64,000 nt of DNA from Massilia eburnea (lineage in GTDB: Bacteria; Pseudomonadota; Gammaproteobacteria; Burkholderiales; Burkholderiaceae_D): assembly GCF_009720745.1 (NCBI RefSeq), contig NZ_WNKX01000022.1, forward strand, positions 1-64,000, written 5' to 3'. Shown piece after piece: positions 1 to 8,665 of the stretch. The first letter of the stretch is position 1. Every line of letters starts with the position of its first letter. Position numbers and translations under genes: made by a program. Under the pieces are notes generated by a model. It saw only the letters and a program-made list of their open reading frames with translations. It searched no databases and was not told the origin of the DNA.

Positions 1-230
1 ACTGAAGACATCACCGGAATGGCAAACATTACGTGAATTGGCCAATCAAGTTCTCGAACAGATGCTGTGGCCAAAGACGCCGCCATCCGTTCGTAGTGAC
101 ATATACGTGACTCACCGTTAACGGCCAAAAGCAGCCTCTCATCCTTCCGGCTATATCGGCCAATTGCGGACATTTCAGATAAAGTTTAATGTTCCGATAG
201 TTTCTCTGATCGCCACATCTAACCACAGAC

Positions 231-662
231 ATGCTTTCATACCTTACCGCTCAGTTGAAATACGAAGACATGCCGCTGGCGTTACGGGTTAGGCCATACG
301 CAGAAGACGATGAAATTTGGCAGCGACTGCCACATCTAGTTACCCTGACGCACACGCTCGAGGAAGTGCTTAGTGACGGCATGCCCATGCCAGACTACAA
401 CGACACGCTCTTGGAATTTGATGGGGACGTACATGATGCCGTTCTGGCAGACGGGGAAGTGTTCTTGGTGGAGACCTTTAACGGTAGGCGCACGTACTAT
501 GCCTGCGTATCCTCCACCGCACGCGCAGAGGAAGCGCTACAGGGCCTCATCTCAAGATACGCAACCCACGACCTGCAAATGGGCGGTAAGCGGAATCACG
601 CCAAGAAGTTCTATCAGCGTTACCGCCAAGACTTCAAATGGCCAATTGCAGGTGACACCTAA
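231..662 (+). CDS. Small DUF695-like protein
   Basis: A 143-residue soluble protein with no signal peptide or membrane segment. The middle part, a run of acidic positions followed by a VETFNGRRTYY stretch and a helix, resembles DUF695-type proteins, whose function is not established. The start is uncertain: no clear Shine-Dalgarno sequence precedes position 231, and an in-frame ATG at 270 is an alternative. It is convergent with the next minus-strand gene and lies in ICE territory. No gene is seen in the 230 bases to its left. Confidence 0.55.
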   Translation: MLSYLTAQLKYEDMPLALRVRPYAEDDEIWQRLPHLVTLTHTLEEVLSDGMPMPDYNDTLLEFDGDVHDAVLADGEVFLVETFNGRRTYYACVSSTARAEEALQGLISRYATHDLQMGGKRNHAKKFYQRYRQDFKWPIAGDT

Positions 663-760
663 ATTCAGCGCTGAACGACCGCTATGTAGAATCACAACGG
701 TCCGCAAAGGGGCGGAAGCCGCCTCCCATTGAGAGCCCGTGACAAGAAAAGGCAGAGCAG

Positions 761-1006
761 CTACAACCGTTTCGACCAACGGTCTACATGCCGCCAGCGC
801 TTCACCAGTTCTGCTGCATCGCCATAGTCCAGTCGACCAAGCGCCTGCACAACGGTATATCCCATCTCACGCAGCCAACCTATATCGCTGGCCCCGAGGG
901 CAACATAGAGGCGTTCTCCAGTCGACAGCCCTGCCGTTCTGAAATAATTTCCATCCAAGACGTCAGCGATCACCTCATCCAAATAGTCAAGTTGTTCGTG
1001 CCGCAT
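761..1006 (-). CDS. Small hypothetical ICE protein
   Basis: An 81-residue protein of unknown function, acidic at its start and basic at its end. I placed the start at 1006 because a GGAAG ribosome binding site precedes this ATG; a longer reading to 1093 would run into the DUF4400 gene. It lies 55 bp downstream of the DUF4400 membrane-protein gene on the same strand and is probably part of the conjugation operon. I recognise no family. Confidence 0.6.
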   Translation of the reverse strand: MRHEQLDYLDEVIADVLDGNYFRTAGLSTGERLYVALGASDIGWLREMGYTVVQALGRLDYGDAAELVKRWRHVDRWSKRL

Positions 1007-1061
1007 CTTGCTTCCTTTTTCCGGGATTCGTCCTGAGCCCTTTACCGCATCTGCCGCGCGT

Positions 1062-1679
1062 CTAGAGCCGCTTGTGGTAATTGGCGAGGCCAATATTCGC
1101 GAGCGCGCCGCAGCAGAACAACAAGGCCGGCATCAGCGCCACCGGCAACTGGATGGGCAAGACACAGGCGATGACCAGGCAGCAGCAGGCCACAATCGCC
1201 CCTGACACGCACGCTGCGAACACTTCTGGGTTGTGGCCGGAGAAGTCTTTTCCTTTGACGGACCGCCGCACAACCCCGTCCACGACAGCGGCGACAAGAA
1301 AAGGGAGCAAGCCAGGAAGCAGGTACAGCACCACGGCAGCGCGGTAGGTGGCCTGAATGAGCAACGCATTCAAGGAGCGGAAGTATTCGTTATTTAGAAG
1401 ACGGTTCCCGACGGCGGCTACTTCCGGCAGTACCTTGGCGTTCTTTCCTGCCGGGCCTTGCGCAATCGGGATCAAGGGAGGGCTCGGCGTGGAGTCCGGT
1501 TGCAGGTCGAGCATCTTGGCCAGCATCGCCATGGCGTGGTCCTGGCCCCAGAATTCGGACAGCAAAGCATGCTCAATGCGCACCTGAGAAATGAACACGC
1601 CAGCAGGTTTCGCGGCGGGCAGGTAAAGTACCAGCATGAGCAGCGAAACCAAGGAGCAAATGGTGACGATCCGGATCAT
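1062..1679 (-). CDS. DUF4400 integrating conjugative element membrane protein
   Basis: A 205-residue membrane protein of the DUF4400 family, which accompanies TraD in SXT-like and PFGI-1-like ICEs; its precise role in transfer is unknown. Visible features are an N-terminal hydrophobic helix (residues about 4-22), a periplasm-like loop, a hydrophobic stretch around 113-135 and a long hydrophobic hairpin near the C-terminus. The start at 1679 overlaps the traD stop by four bases, which implies translational coupling. The traI-traD-DUF4400 order is that of SXT/R391 elements. Confidence 0.85.
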   Translation of the reverse strand: MIRIVTICSLVSLLMLVLYLPAAKPAGVFISQVRIEHALLSEFWGQDHAMAMLAKMLDLQPDSTPSPPLIPIAQGPAGKNAKVLPEVAAVGNRLLNNEYFRSLNALLIQATYRAAVVLYLLPGLLPFLVAAVVDGVVRRSVKGKDFSGHNPEVFAACVSGAIVACCCLVIACVLPIQLPVALMPALLFCCGALANIGLANYHKRL

Positions 1680-3589
1680 CCTGATTCTCCCGCGTCCTCC
1701 TGCCCCTCCCCGCCTGCGTACGGTCCGGGATCGAGCAGTGTGAAGCGCCCTTTGCACAACCGGCCACCTGACACGGAGGCAAAGAACTGCAGGTTAGGCA
1801 GTTTCCCCAACAGCGAAGTTGGGATCAACTCACTCATCTCTTCGGAGATCTGGGCGGATTCGACCATCGTGAAGTCACCGAGATGGCCGTCCGAGGCCGT
1901 GTTACGGCCGACCTTCATGTTGTGGATCGGCGTCTGGCCAAAGGTTTCGTTGACAAATTCCTGCGTCGGCTGATCCTTGGTACGGAAGGCAATCAGGTTG
2001 TTCAGGTTACCCAGCGCCATGCGCGCCGCCTCTTGATTCCCGAGGCGCTTCGCCAAGTCAGCGATCGTCTGCATGGCCGCCGTCGTATAGATTCCCCCTT
2101 CCGCTCCCTTGTTCATGATCTCGATCAACGGCTGGTTAATCACGTTGGAGACTTCGTCGACGAACAGGGAAATCCTCCGGTAGCCACCAAGGTTGTAGCG
2201 GATGCCGGAGCGTGCCGCCAGGTCCGCCAGGCACATGGCGCCGATGGCCGACGCCACGGACGGATCTGGGAGCGAATCGAGGCACATCAGCAGGACGTGA
2301 CCACCGCGCTCGATCTTCTCCAGGTTCATGATCGGGCGCTCGTCGTCGGCATCGAACGGGTCGGGCGATAGCGTGCGGCCCAGGTCGCCGGAAGTGAGCA
2401 TGGAGAGGATCGGCAGCAGGTTGGCCGTGATCTTCTGATAGTGCTCGCGGTTGTGACGGAAAACGCGGACCTGAGAATCGATTGCCTTGTCGCGCCGCGA
2501 TTCATGGACAAACCGCTCGTAATATTCGACAAATCCCAGCAGTTCGCAACTGGCGATCGGCGACGGTGACTTGATGGTTCCGCGGCGTGCACGGTCAATG
2601 AGACGCGCGAGTTCTGGTTCCTGGCGCCAGCCCATGCCGAGCAGCTCCTCGTAGAAGCGCTCGAGCGACAGTTCTAGGATCGGCTCAATACCGCCTTCGA
2701 TATACTTGGTCAGCTTCATGAGGTTAGGCCGCATCTCCAACCGGACCATCCCTTGGGTCACTACATTGACTGCATCCCAGCCAAACGCGGAAAACGCCCC
2801 GGCCGTGTCCGGTGGCAGGATGGACTGGATACGTGACGCGATCTCAGTTGGTTTCTGCCAGTTGAACGTGAAGTCCAACCTGGCGCCCGTTTCCGGGAAC
2901 GCGGGGTGAAACCAGAGAAATCTGTCCGGTTCGCGATAGTCGGCGCAGGCCCGCATCACGATATTTTTCAGCCGCTTGGAATTCTTCGGGTCCAGGATGA
3001 TCACGACGTCGCCGCGCCGGATCGCCTGGGTTATCAGCCAGCCGAGACATACGCCTTTGCCGGACTGCGTGGTCCCGACAATCAGCGTCCCGCCTTCGAA
3101 ATTTTGCAACGGACGCGTCAGCAAGATTTCCTTCTGCTCGACGCCATGAATGTACGGCAGACCGATCTCCCCTTCCGGCTGGGCCGGGGTCACATACCCC
3201 AGCAGGCGCAAGATGTGCGGCGAAATTTGCAGATCGCGGTAGTCGACTTTCGCTAATTCATAGAGCCGCTGCGAATGAAGCGGCTGCCACTCAAATCCAA
3301 AACCGAAGACCACCTGGTCCGGATCGGTCGTGAGATGAGAAAGCTCTTTCGTAGTGATCACCTGCATTGCCCGTCCCGAGAGCGCCGCACGCACACCGAT
3401 AATGCGTAGGCCCTGGCGGAGTCGCCGGAAAGCGAACGCGACGCAGATGAGAAGCATCGCCGCCCCCAGACGCAGCGGAACATGCCGCGGCGTCATGGCC
3501 ACGTATGCCAACCCGGCTCCGCACCAGACCATGGCCGAAAGCAGTTCGATCGGCCGGCGCCAAGGCATTTCATATCGACGAAGCAGCAT
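1676..3589 (-). CDS. traD: Type IV coupling protein TraD (SXT/TOL type)
   Basis: A membrane ATPase that connects the relaxosome to the conjugative type IV secretion channel and pumps DNA. Two hydrophobic segments (residues about 15-55) are followed by the motor domain: Walker A GTTQSGKG (about 172-179) and a Walker B-like LFVDEVSN motif in the second half. The 637-residue length is usual for this subfamily. I chose the ATG at 3589 because GGAGGG lies seven bases upstream; an ATG at 3604 lacks a good site. The start overlaps the relaxase gene by 20 bp and the stop overlaps the DUF4400 start. Confidence 0.93.
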   Translation of the reverse strand: MLLRRYEMPWRRPIELLSAMVWCGAGLAYVAMTPRHVPLRLGAAMLLICVAFAFRRLRQGLRIIGVRAALSGRAMQVITTKELSHLTTDPDQVVFGFGFEWQPLHSQRLYELAKVDYRDLQISPHILRLLGYVTPAQPEGEIGLPYIHGVEQKEILLTRPLQNFEGGTLIVGTTQSGKGVCLGWLITQAIRRGDVVIILDPKNSKRLKNIVMRACADYREPDRFLWFHPAFPETGARLDFTFNWQKPTEIASRIQSILPPDTAGAFSAFGWDAVNVVTQGMVRLEMRPNLMKLTKYIEGGIEPILELSLERFYEELLGMGWRQEPELARLIDRARRGTIKSPSPIASCELLGFVEYYERFVHESRRDKAIDSQVRVFRHNREHYQKITANLLPILSMLTSGDLGRTLSPDPFDADDERPIMNLEKIERGGHVLLMCLDSLPDPSVASAIGAMCLADLAARSGIRYNLGGYRRISLFVDEVSNVINQPLIEIMNKGAEGGIYTTAAMQTIADLAKRLGNQEAARMALGNLNNLIAFRTKDQPTQEFVNETFGQTPIHNMKVGRNTASDGHLGDFTMVESAQISEEMSELIPTSLLGKLPNLQFFASVSGGRLCKGRFTLLDPGPYAGGEGQEDAGESG

Positions 3590-5396
3590 CGTGCCCTCCG
3601 CCATGCGCCTTCTCGCTCGTTTTCTCCAACTGCAGGCCTGATACGCAACCGGCGTTGATCAGGAGGCCGGGAACTTTGGCACCGTGCATTTCCTGTGTAT
3701 GGATACGCTCACCGTCCGGTTGCGCGGCCAGCATGCCGGCATCCGCCAGCGCGCGCTGGGCACGTCGGGCGTCAATCCCGCGCCGCGCCAACTCGCCCAA
3801 AGGAACGAACAGCACGCCATTGTCCAGCAGGCACGCCGACGGCGGCTCTCCGGACAGCGTCCCGACAATGTCGGTGAGGGCGACAGCAACCTCCGGATTG
3901 AGCCGCATGGGTGCCGATAACACGGCGCGGTGCCGTTTTCCGCTCCCCTCTCGCGGAGTCCGCGTGCTCGCCGTACCAGCCGCGCCCTGGTCAGTGGCCT
4001 CGACTGGCCCTTCGCCCGTTGGAGGAGGCATTTCGCCCATTTCGGGCAGGCTAAGCTGCATGCACTCACGCTTGTGCTTAGGAGCTTCAACAGGAACTGC
4101 AACACCGCGCCTCTGGCTGTCGTCCGCTTGCATCGCTTGCGCCACCGGCGCAGTGTCGTTTGACGGGGCTGCAGGCAGATCCGGTGGCGTCTGGCCCGCC
4201 GGTTCGGCAGATAGCTCCAGGGGGAGCGGCGATGGGCGTGGCGTCAGAACAGCAAGGATGGTGGATGGCGAAGACAGCTTGATTGCCTCGACCGGCTCGG
4301 TCCCTCCCGGCGGGTAGATGGTCCATACCCTGCACTCGGCGCTCTGCGCCCTGACGAGATCCGCTGACTCCAGAATGTCCAGTACGCCCGTAGCGGAGTC
4401 GGGAATGCCCGGGAGGCGCTCATCTTCAAGCAATTTAACGACGTCATTGATGCCGTTCGGCCAGACCAGAAATAGCCCGTCCTGGCCATACCAGAGGCGC
4501 GATTTGCCGATGTTTGGCTGCCAGCCGTGATGTGACAGCACCAGTTCGCGCATGGCCTCGACCAGATACCGTGCCACGTGCTGCGCGGGCCGGCCGGGAG
4601 CACCGCCATTCAAGCTTCGCAGGTTTCGATGAATGACCAGCGCGGCTGCATGCCGTACCAACCGGTACATGACGCTATGCTCGTGGTACATGGTCGCTCC
4701 TGCGATGGACGCCAGCATGTGCGGAACGATGATCGCATTGTCCTGGGCCAGGTCGCACATCGTCTCCGCGGGAACGATCATCGGTAGCGCGAATAGGCCG
4801 AGTGCCCTCGCTTCCTGTGACGCCTGCCACCTGACATGGACGCGGCCCAGGTTTTTCTCCTTTGACCAGCGCGATAGCGGCATCAGGTAGGGTTGCCATT
4901 CGCTCCCTTTGGCATCGACCACGCGTACGTGGCTCAGCGCCCGATGCAGCTCGTTGCAAAGACCCGCGATGAAGGTCGCGCGGCGCCAGCGCGGCTCGAG
5001 CACCCGGCGATTCGAGATGGTGGCGCGCCCCGCAAAGATCTGCGAGTCGGTCGCCTGCAGCGCATAAAAGGCGGTTTCCAGTCCGATGCGGGCGAGACCA
5101 CCGTCGGCAGTAAAATAGCTGTCCATCGTAGCCGGCAACTGATTCACGTAGGCCAGGTAGTGGCGAATGGGCGCCAGCAGATCGGCTGAAAACGAGGCGG
5201 CATCGCATCCGTAGCACAGCTTGATGCGGCCAACGAGTTCGCGGTTCGATTCGAGGATCTCATCGACCGTCAGCAGGCGGAGTCCTGCATTGATCGGCGT
5301 CCCCGGCTGCCGAACATGCGGCTGCGCGGGAGAGGCCGATATCCCCTGATTGCCACCGGCATGCCGAAGCGATGCCAATATCCGCCCGATCCACAT
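3570..5396 (-). CDS. traI: MOBH-type relaxase (TraI_2 domain)
   Basis: A 608-residue protein of the TraI_2/MOBH relaxase family, expected to nick the ICE at oriT and start transfer. The first roughly 330 residues carry the TraI_2 signature blocks (the GGLARIGLETAF block near 99-110, the RRATFIAGLCNELHR block near 138-152, and a later YHEHSVMYRL block). A proline/alanine-rich linker leads to a C-terminal winged-helix-like region near 490-600. Where many MOBH proteins have an HD pair, this one reads H151-R152. AGGGG precedes the ATG. It is followed directly by traD, as in SXT-like elements. Confidence 0.88.
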   Translation of the reverse strand: MWIGRILASLRHAGGNQGISASPAQPHVRQPGTPINAGLRLLTVDEILESNRELVGRIKLCYGCDAASFSADLLAPIRHYLAYVNQLPATMDSYFTADGGLARIGLETAFYALQATDSQIFAGRATISNRRVLEPRWRRATFIAGLCNELHRALSHVRVVDAKGSEWQPYLMPLSRWSKEKNLGRVHVRWQASQEARALGLFALPMIVPAETMCDLAQDNAIIVPHMLASIAGATMYHEHSVMYRLVRHAAALVIHRNLRSLNGGAPGRPAQHVARYLVEAMRELVLSHHGWQPNIGKSRLWYGQDGLFLVWPNGINDVVKLLEDERLPGIPDSATGVLDILESADLVRAQSAECRVWTIYPPGGTEPVEAIKLSSPSTILAVLTPRPSPLPLELSAEPAGQTPPDLPAAPSNDTAPVAQAMQADDSQRRGVAVPVEAPKHKRECMQLSLPEMGEMPPPTGEGPVEATDQGAAGTASTRTPREGSGKRHRAVLSAPMRLNPEVAVALTDIVGTLSGEPPSACLLDNGVLFVPLGELARRGIDARRAQRALADAGMLAAQPDGERIHTQEMHGAKVPGLLINAGCVSGLQLEKTSEKAHGGGHDAASSI

Positions 5397-5501
5397 CGCC
5401 CGCCCCTCACAACGCTCAACCTGGAGCAGTGTGTGATGAGGCCAGGTGAAACTCCAGACGAAATGGGCAGATTTCGGGTGAGCTTTCGTGGCGTCCGGCT
5501 G

Positions 5502-6083
5502 CTACCCCACGTTACTGGCAATCGCCACGACGTTCTGCGCGACGAAGTGCGCCTGGATGTGGGGATCGCGATGGTAGCGTTTTAAAAGTTTGCAAAATAC
5601 GCAGCCACCAAGATCTGCCGTCTGGTCGCCCGCTGCCACCAAGTACCGGGAATGACATCGCCGGCAGTTATGGAGTGCGAGCTGCGGTGGGCCGCTATCC
5701 CAGATGCCGTGCATTTCGCACGCAAGATTGAACGCCCGCTCGAACGGAATCGCCGGCGCAAGCGCACATCGCTCCTGGTATAGCCGATAGGCGCCAACGA
5801 GCGCTTCCGATGGCCTGTAGCCATGCTCCACGAGCAACGTGTCAAAGATCACAGCGAATATAGAAGCCTCGGCGCGATCCACCACACTGCTGCGGTGATA
5901 CCAGTCGCTCGATTCGAGCCACCTGCCGGGCGCCGACGACGTGTCCTGGTAAAACATGGAACGCAGCATGGGCAATTCCAGTCCCGTAATGCGCGATACG
6001 GTGCGAATGCGTGCGCCCATGTCGACGCACTGCTTGGCCAGTTGCAGCGCACGAATGTGCGTTTCGGCGTAGAGGGAGCCCAT
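5502..6083 (-). CDS. FlhC/SetC-like transcriptional activator
   Basis: A 193-residue protein resembling flagellar master regulator FlhC, including the QLAKQCVDMGARI helix near the start, an AYRLYQERC block in the middle and a C-terminal zinc site made of two CxxC pairs (CRRC and CVFC). In SXT/R391 ICEs the FlhC homologue SetC acts with SetD to switch on transfer genes, so I infer the same role here. The start at 6083 fits the family N-terminus. The gene lies 19 bp downstream of the FlhD-like gene and upstream of the relaxase gene. Confidence 0.88.
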   Translation of the reverse strand: MGSLYAETHIRALQLAKQCVDMGARIRTVSRITGLELPMLRSMFYQDTSSAPGRWLESSDWYHRSSVVDRAEASIFAVIFDTLLVEHGYRPSEALVGAYRLYQERCALAPAIPFERAFNLACEMHGIWDSGPPQLALHNCRRCHSRYLVAAGDQTADLGGCVFCKLLKRYHRDPHIQAHFVAQNVVAIASNVG

Positions 6084-6102
6084 GATAGCGGATCGTCTCG
6101 AC

Positions 6103-6429
6103 CTAGCCGGCCGCTGCCGTGGGCAGCGTGGTGTCGCCATTTGCCGCCAGGTTGGTGCCGGCCGCGCAGAGCATCATGGCCAGTCCCAGGGGCGCATCAA
6201 GCAGCTTAGCGAGGTTGTCGACTGGTCGGAACAGGCTCTCGTGAGGCATATTCGCCGCCAGCAGCTGGAGTTCGCTCGTCGTCATGTCGGCGAGCTTGGT
6301 CGCCGACTCGGGATCGAGGTGGAATTTGTAAATTGCCGACAGACGCTCGCTACGCAGGCTGGCCTGGATCGCGAGAAGAAAATTCAGGTTGAGGTACTGC
6401 ACTTCGGTCAGATGAATGGAATTCTCCAT
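6103..6429 (-). CDS. FlhD/SetD-like transcriptional activator
   Basis: A 108-residue all-helical protein resembling FlhD, the partner of FlhC in a heteromeric activator. The aligned parts are the NLNFLLAIQASL helix, an ATKLADMT block and a following FRP motif. A GGAGGTG ribosome binding site lies seven bases before the ATG at 6429, so translation should be efficient. It is the first gene of the run into flhC-like, traI and traD, and is divergent from the CI-type repressor gene. This matches the SetD position in SXT-type elements, but transfer activation is inferred. Confidence 0.85.
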   Translation of the reverse strand: MENSIHLTEVQYLNLNFLLAIQASLRSERLSAIYKFHLDPESATKLADMTTSELQLLAANMPHESLFRPVDNLAKLLDAPLGLAMMLCAAGTNLAANGDTTLPTAAAG

Positions 6430-6659
6430 GATTGCACCTCCATTCTGCCCCGCTTTCCCGAGGCGTGGTCATCACTCCGGTACCGATATCGCGCCGCTTG
6501 GCCCGCTACCAACACCGCGCTAAAACGCACTGTGCGACGCAGCATAAGACGCCATATCAGGGGTCAGGCTATACCGCGCCCGCCGCCCGGTCAATAGCAT
6601 GTGCTGGTTGTGTGCACAGCAAAAGAAAACTGGTCTTGACTTCGCCACCTACTAAGGTA

Positions 6660-6680
6660 GATGCTAACGCTTATAGCATC
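6660..6680. promoter_or_regulatory. Inverted repeat, candidate repressor operator
   Basis: Perfect 7-bp arms GATGCTA and TAGCATC are separated by seven bases. The site lies about 70 bp upstream of the repressor start codon, where an operator would be expected. That it is bound by the adjacent repressor is inference. Confidence 0.5.
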
Positions 6681-6703
6681 GTGAAATCATCGGGTACCGC
6701 GCA

Positions 6704-6715
6704 TAGCTTTTGCTA
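6704..6715. promoter_or_regulatory. Second inverted repeat, candidate operator
   Basis: TAGC-TTTT-GCTA is a perfect palindrome with a four-base centre, 34 bp before the repressor ATG. It repeats the TAGC/GCTA core of the larger inverted repeat at 6660-6680, which suggests two sites for one protein. This is weak evidence alone. Confidence 0.35.
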
Positions 6716-6749
6716 AATTCCGACTCCACTGATCGCACCCTGGAACAAC

Positions 6750-7442
6750 ATGGAAACTACCCAGCGCAACGTTCCTCTTACCCGGCTTCAGGCACAGCAG
6801 ATTGACCTTCACCTGGCCCCCGGTGTGGCTAACCGGTTGGTCGCAGAAATGGCGTTACGGGATGTATCGCAACACCAACACGTGCACTACCTCAGCGAGA
6901 TTACTGGCCGCGCACTGCAAACCGTTTCCCGCTGGGTCGATCCCGATAAACCTGGCATGCCCGATCTGCGATCGCTCGCCCTGCTCTCCATCCAGTTTGG
7001 CGTTGATGCCAACTGGTTGCTCGGTCTCTCTGCCCACCGTACATCGTTCCGAAATGACCTTTTGCCGCCCACGCTGACACGGCAATTACTCAAAAAACCG
7101 CCACCAACCGATTGGCTTGGGCCGTTGCTCGCTCAAACCACCCCTTTCGCCAAGCAGTCCGTTGCGACGATGCACGGTCAGGACATGGCACCTGTTATCC
7201 TTGATGGCTCGCCGTTCTTCTTCGATGCTACGATCACGAGCGTCAACTGCAACGGCATCTACTACCTCCAATACCGCGGTCAAACGATGGTACGCCATAT
7301 AGAGATCCGCATCGGAGAAGGCGTGCTTCTCCGATGCGAAAACCCTCAGTACGAGGCGACGAGCATCTCCGACCTGGATGCGACGCCCGATTTGCACATC
7401 CTCGGACGCGTCACCTTGGTCATCAACGCCTGCCGCCTATAG
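6750..7442 (+). CDS. CI/SetR-like repressor with S24-type C-terminal domain
   Basis: A 230-residue repressor. Residues about 40-95 form a helix-turn-helix domain resembling phage CI proteins (LSEITGRALQTVSRW, then a Cro/CI-like GVDANWLLGL end). Residues about 135-228 align with the S24 peptidase fold of LexA/CI, which normally mediates dimerisation and SOS-induced self-cleavage. The position of the nucleophilic serine reads D145 and the general-base lysine position reads R182, so cleavage may be lost. It is divergent from flhD-like/flhC-like, exactly as setR is placed relative to the SXT control region. It probably keeps the ICE silent. Confidence 0.82.
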   Translation: METTQRNVPLTRLQAQQIDLHLAPGVANRLVAEMALRDVSQHQHVHYLSEITGRALQTVSRWVDPDKPGMPDLRSLALLSIQFGVDANWLLGLSAHRTSFRNDLLPPTLTRQLLKKPPPTDWLGPLLAQTTPFAKQSVATMHGQDMAPVILDGSPFFFDATITSVNCNGIYYLQYRGQTMVRHIEIRIGEGVLLRCENPQYEATSISDLDATPDLHILGRVTLVINACRL

Positions 7443-7471
7443 CCTGGCCTTCCGCGGCACCATACAGTACT

Positions 7472-8539
7472 TCATGCCGCCTCGGCCAGATGCTTCCATT
7501 CGCTCGGGCTTAACTCCAGCAACTTGCCACCGAGTTCTTCAAATTCGGTCGCGCGATCATAATCGGCGACCTCCTGCGAGTAACCGGTGACGGCGTTGAC
7601 CAGACCATAGCCGTTCAAATGGTGATCGGAAACCAGGTGCCGCAGGACACCTGCGCACTCCATCTCATTCAAGGCATAGCGGTTGGCCAGCACTTCGACG
7701 ACCTTCAACGGGTTGCCGGTAATCTTGATGCCCATCGTCTTGCGCATCTTCTCCGAGATGAGCTGGAACGTCGTCTCAGATACAGCCGTCTGCACCAGAT
7801 CCCGTACCTTCAGGAAGATTGCCTTGTCCTCGGCTTCCAACGTATCGTCCTGGTATACCCGCACAGATTCATCATCGGAAACGAGGGCCCGGCCAGCGTG
7901 GTTCTTTCGCATGCTGCGGTCCGCGACGATTAAACCGTTGCTGCACACCAAGCGGTACAGCAGCGGTTCTACGCGAAGCGTGCCACAACCGACTTCCGAA
8001 TTGCTGACGATGACGCCGGCCTGCAGGATGTCGCCAGGGGCCACCTCGCATTCGATCTTTGAGGTGATCACCTTCAGGTACAGCTTCGACTCGGTCAGTT
8101 CAACCGATTCGAATCGTGCACCAGGTAGTTGCTTCAGGATCGGCATGACGCTCATCGCCAGGTCAAAGTTATCGAGGCGCCGATAACGGTTGGACAGGAA
8201 CGCCCTCGCCCTGCCATCCAGCGTCCGCACCATGTAGCTGTCCGGCGCGTTGATCCGGAGCCAGCCATTGATGTTCTGGTCCAGCAGTTCCGGATACAGG
8301 TCTCGCATCAGCTTGAAGTAGGTGAACGGGATGTTCAGCTTCTTCGCCAACTGCGAGCATGCCAACTCGCTCAGCGGATAGCGCCATGGACCATCGGCCT
8401 CGTCAACCACCAGGCCGCACTGATGCGATGCCAGCGTTGCGCTTTGCATCATCTTTGCAGGAACGATCAAGTCCTTTTTTGCGACGGCCTGGCGTTCGAG
8501 TTCGTTTGCCAGGTCAATCAGGTTGCGTCCAGTCTTCAT
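7472..8539 (-). CDS. DUF932 domain protein
   Basis: A 355-residue protein of the DUF932 family, common on plasmids, phages and ICEs and of unknown biochemical role. Family features are the YFKLMRD segment, the RTLDG-RARAFLSNRYRRLDN block and the later VSNSEVGCGTLRVEP and RLVCSNGL blocks. I placed the start at 8539, where GGAGACG is correctly spaced; the reading frame continues upstream through a conserved leader. It is convergent with the repressor gene and downstream of the primase gene. Confidence 0.85.
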   Translation of the reverse strand: MKTGRNLIDLANELERQAVAKKDLIVPAKMMQSATLASHQCGLVVDEADGPWRYPLSELACSQLAKKLNIPFTYFKLMRDLYPELLDQNINGWLRINAPDSYMVRTLDGRARAFLSNRYRRLDNFDLAMSVMPILKQLPGARFESVELTESKLYLKVITSKIECEVAPGDILQAGVIVSNSEVGCGTLRVEPLLYRLVCSNGLIVADRSMRKNHAGRALVSDDESVRVYQDDTLEAEDKAIFLKVRDLVQTAVSETTFQLISEKMRKTMGIKITGNPLKVVEVLANRYALNEMECAGVLRHLVSDHHLNGYGLVNAVTGYSQEVADYDRATEFEELGGKLLELSPSEWKHLAEAA

Positions 8540-8628
8540 GATTACGTCTCCAGAAAAGAAGCGGACGGCCCGCCCCCACCGGGGAACGTGCCCCCGCGGG
8601 GTTGAAATCAAACCGGCAAATACCGGCA
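8540..8628 (-). promoter_or_regulatory. Conserved ICE leader, copy A
   Basis: The 89 bases before the DUF932 gene carry, in transcription order, TGCCGGTATTTGCCGG, two adjacent GC-rich hairpin-forming blocks (CCCCGCGGGG and CCCCGGTGGGG), then CTTCTTTTC and GGAGAC just before the ATG. The same arrangement precedes the gene starting at 10580. It could be a promoter/leader RNA shared by ICE genes, or an alternative N-terminal extension, since the frame is open. Confidence 0.6.
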
Positions 8629-8665
8629 CTACGACATCCCGTTGACCGGGACTACATCACTTCGT

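Larger units (their letters stand above)
6430..6749. promoter_or_regulatory. Divergent control region between activator operon and repressor
   Basis: This 320-bp gene-free region separates the FlhD-like gene from the repressor gene and should hold both promoters. It contains a TTGACT hexamer (6636-6641) compatible with a rightward promoter, the 8-bp palindrome TGTGCACA (6611-6618), and two inverted repeats listed separately. By analogy with SetR operators in SXT I infer that the repressor binds here. Confidence 0.6.

Noticed and set aside
29..232. 67-codon minus-strand frame at the left edge
   Set aside because: No ribosome binding site and no protein-like pattern; it overlaps the presumed promoter of the following plus-strand gene.
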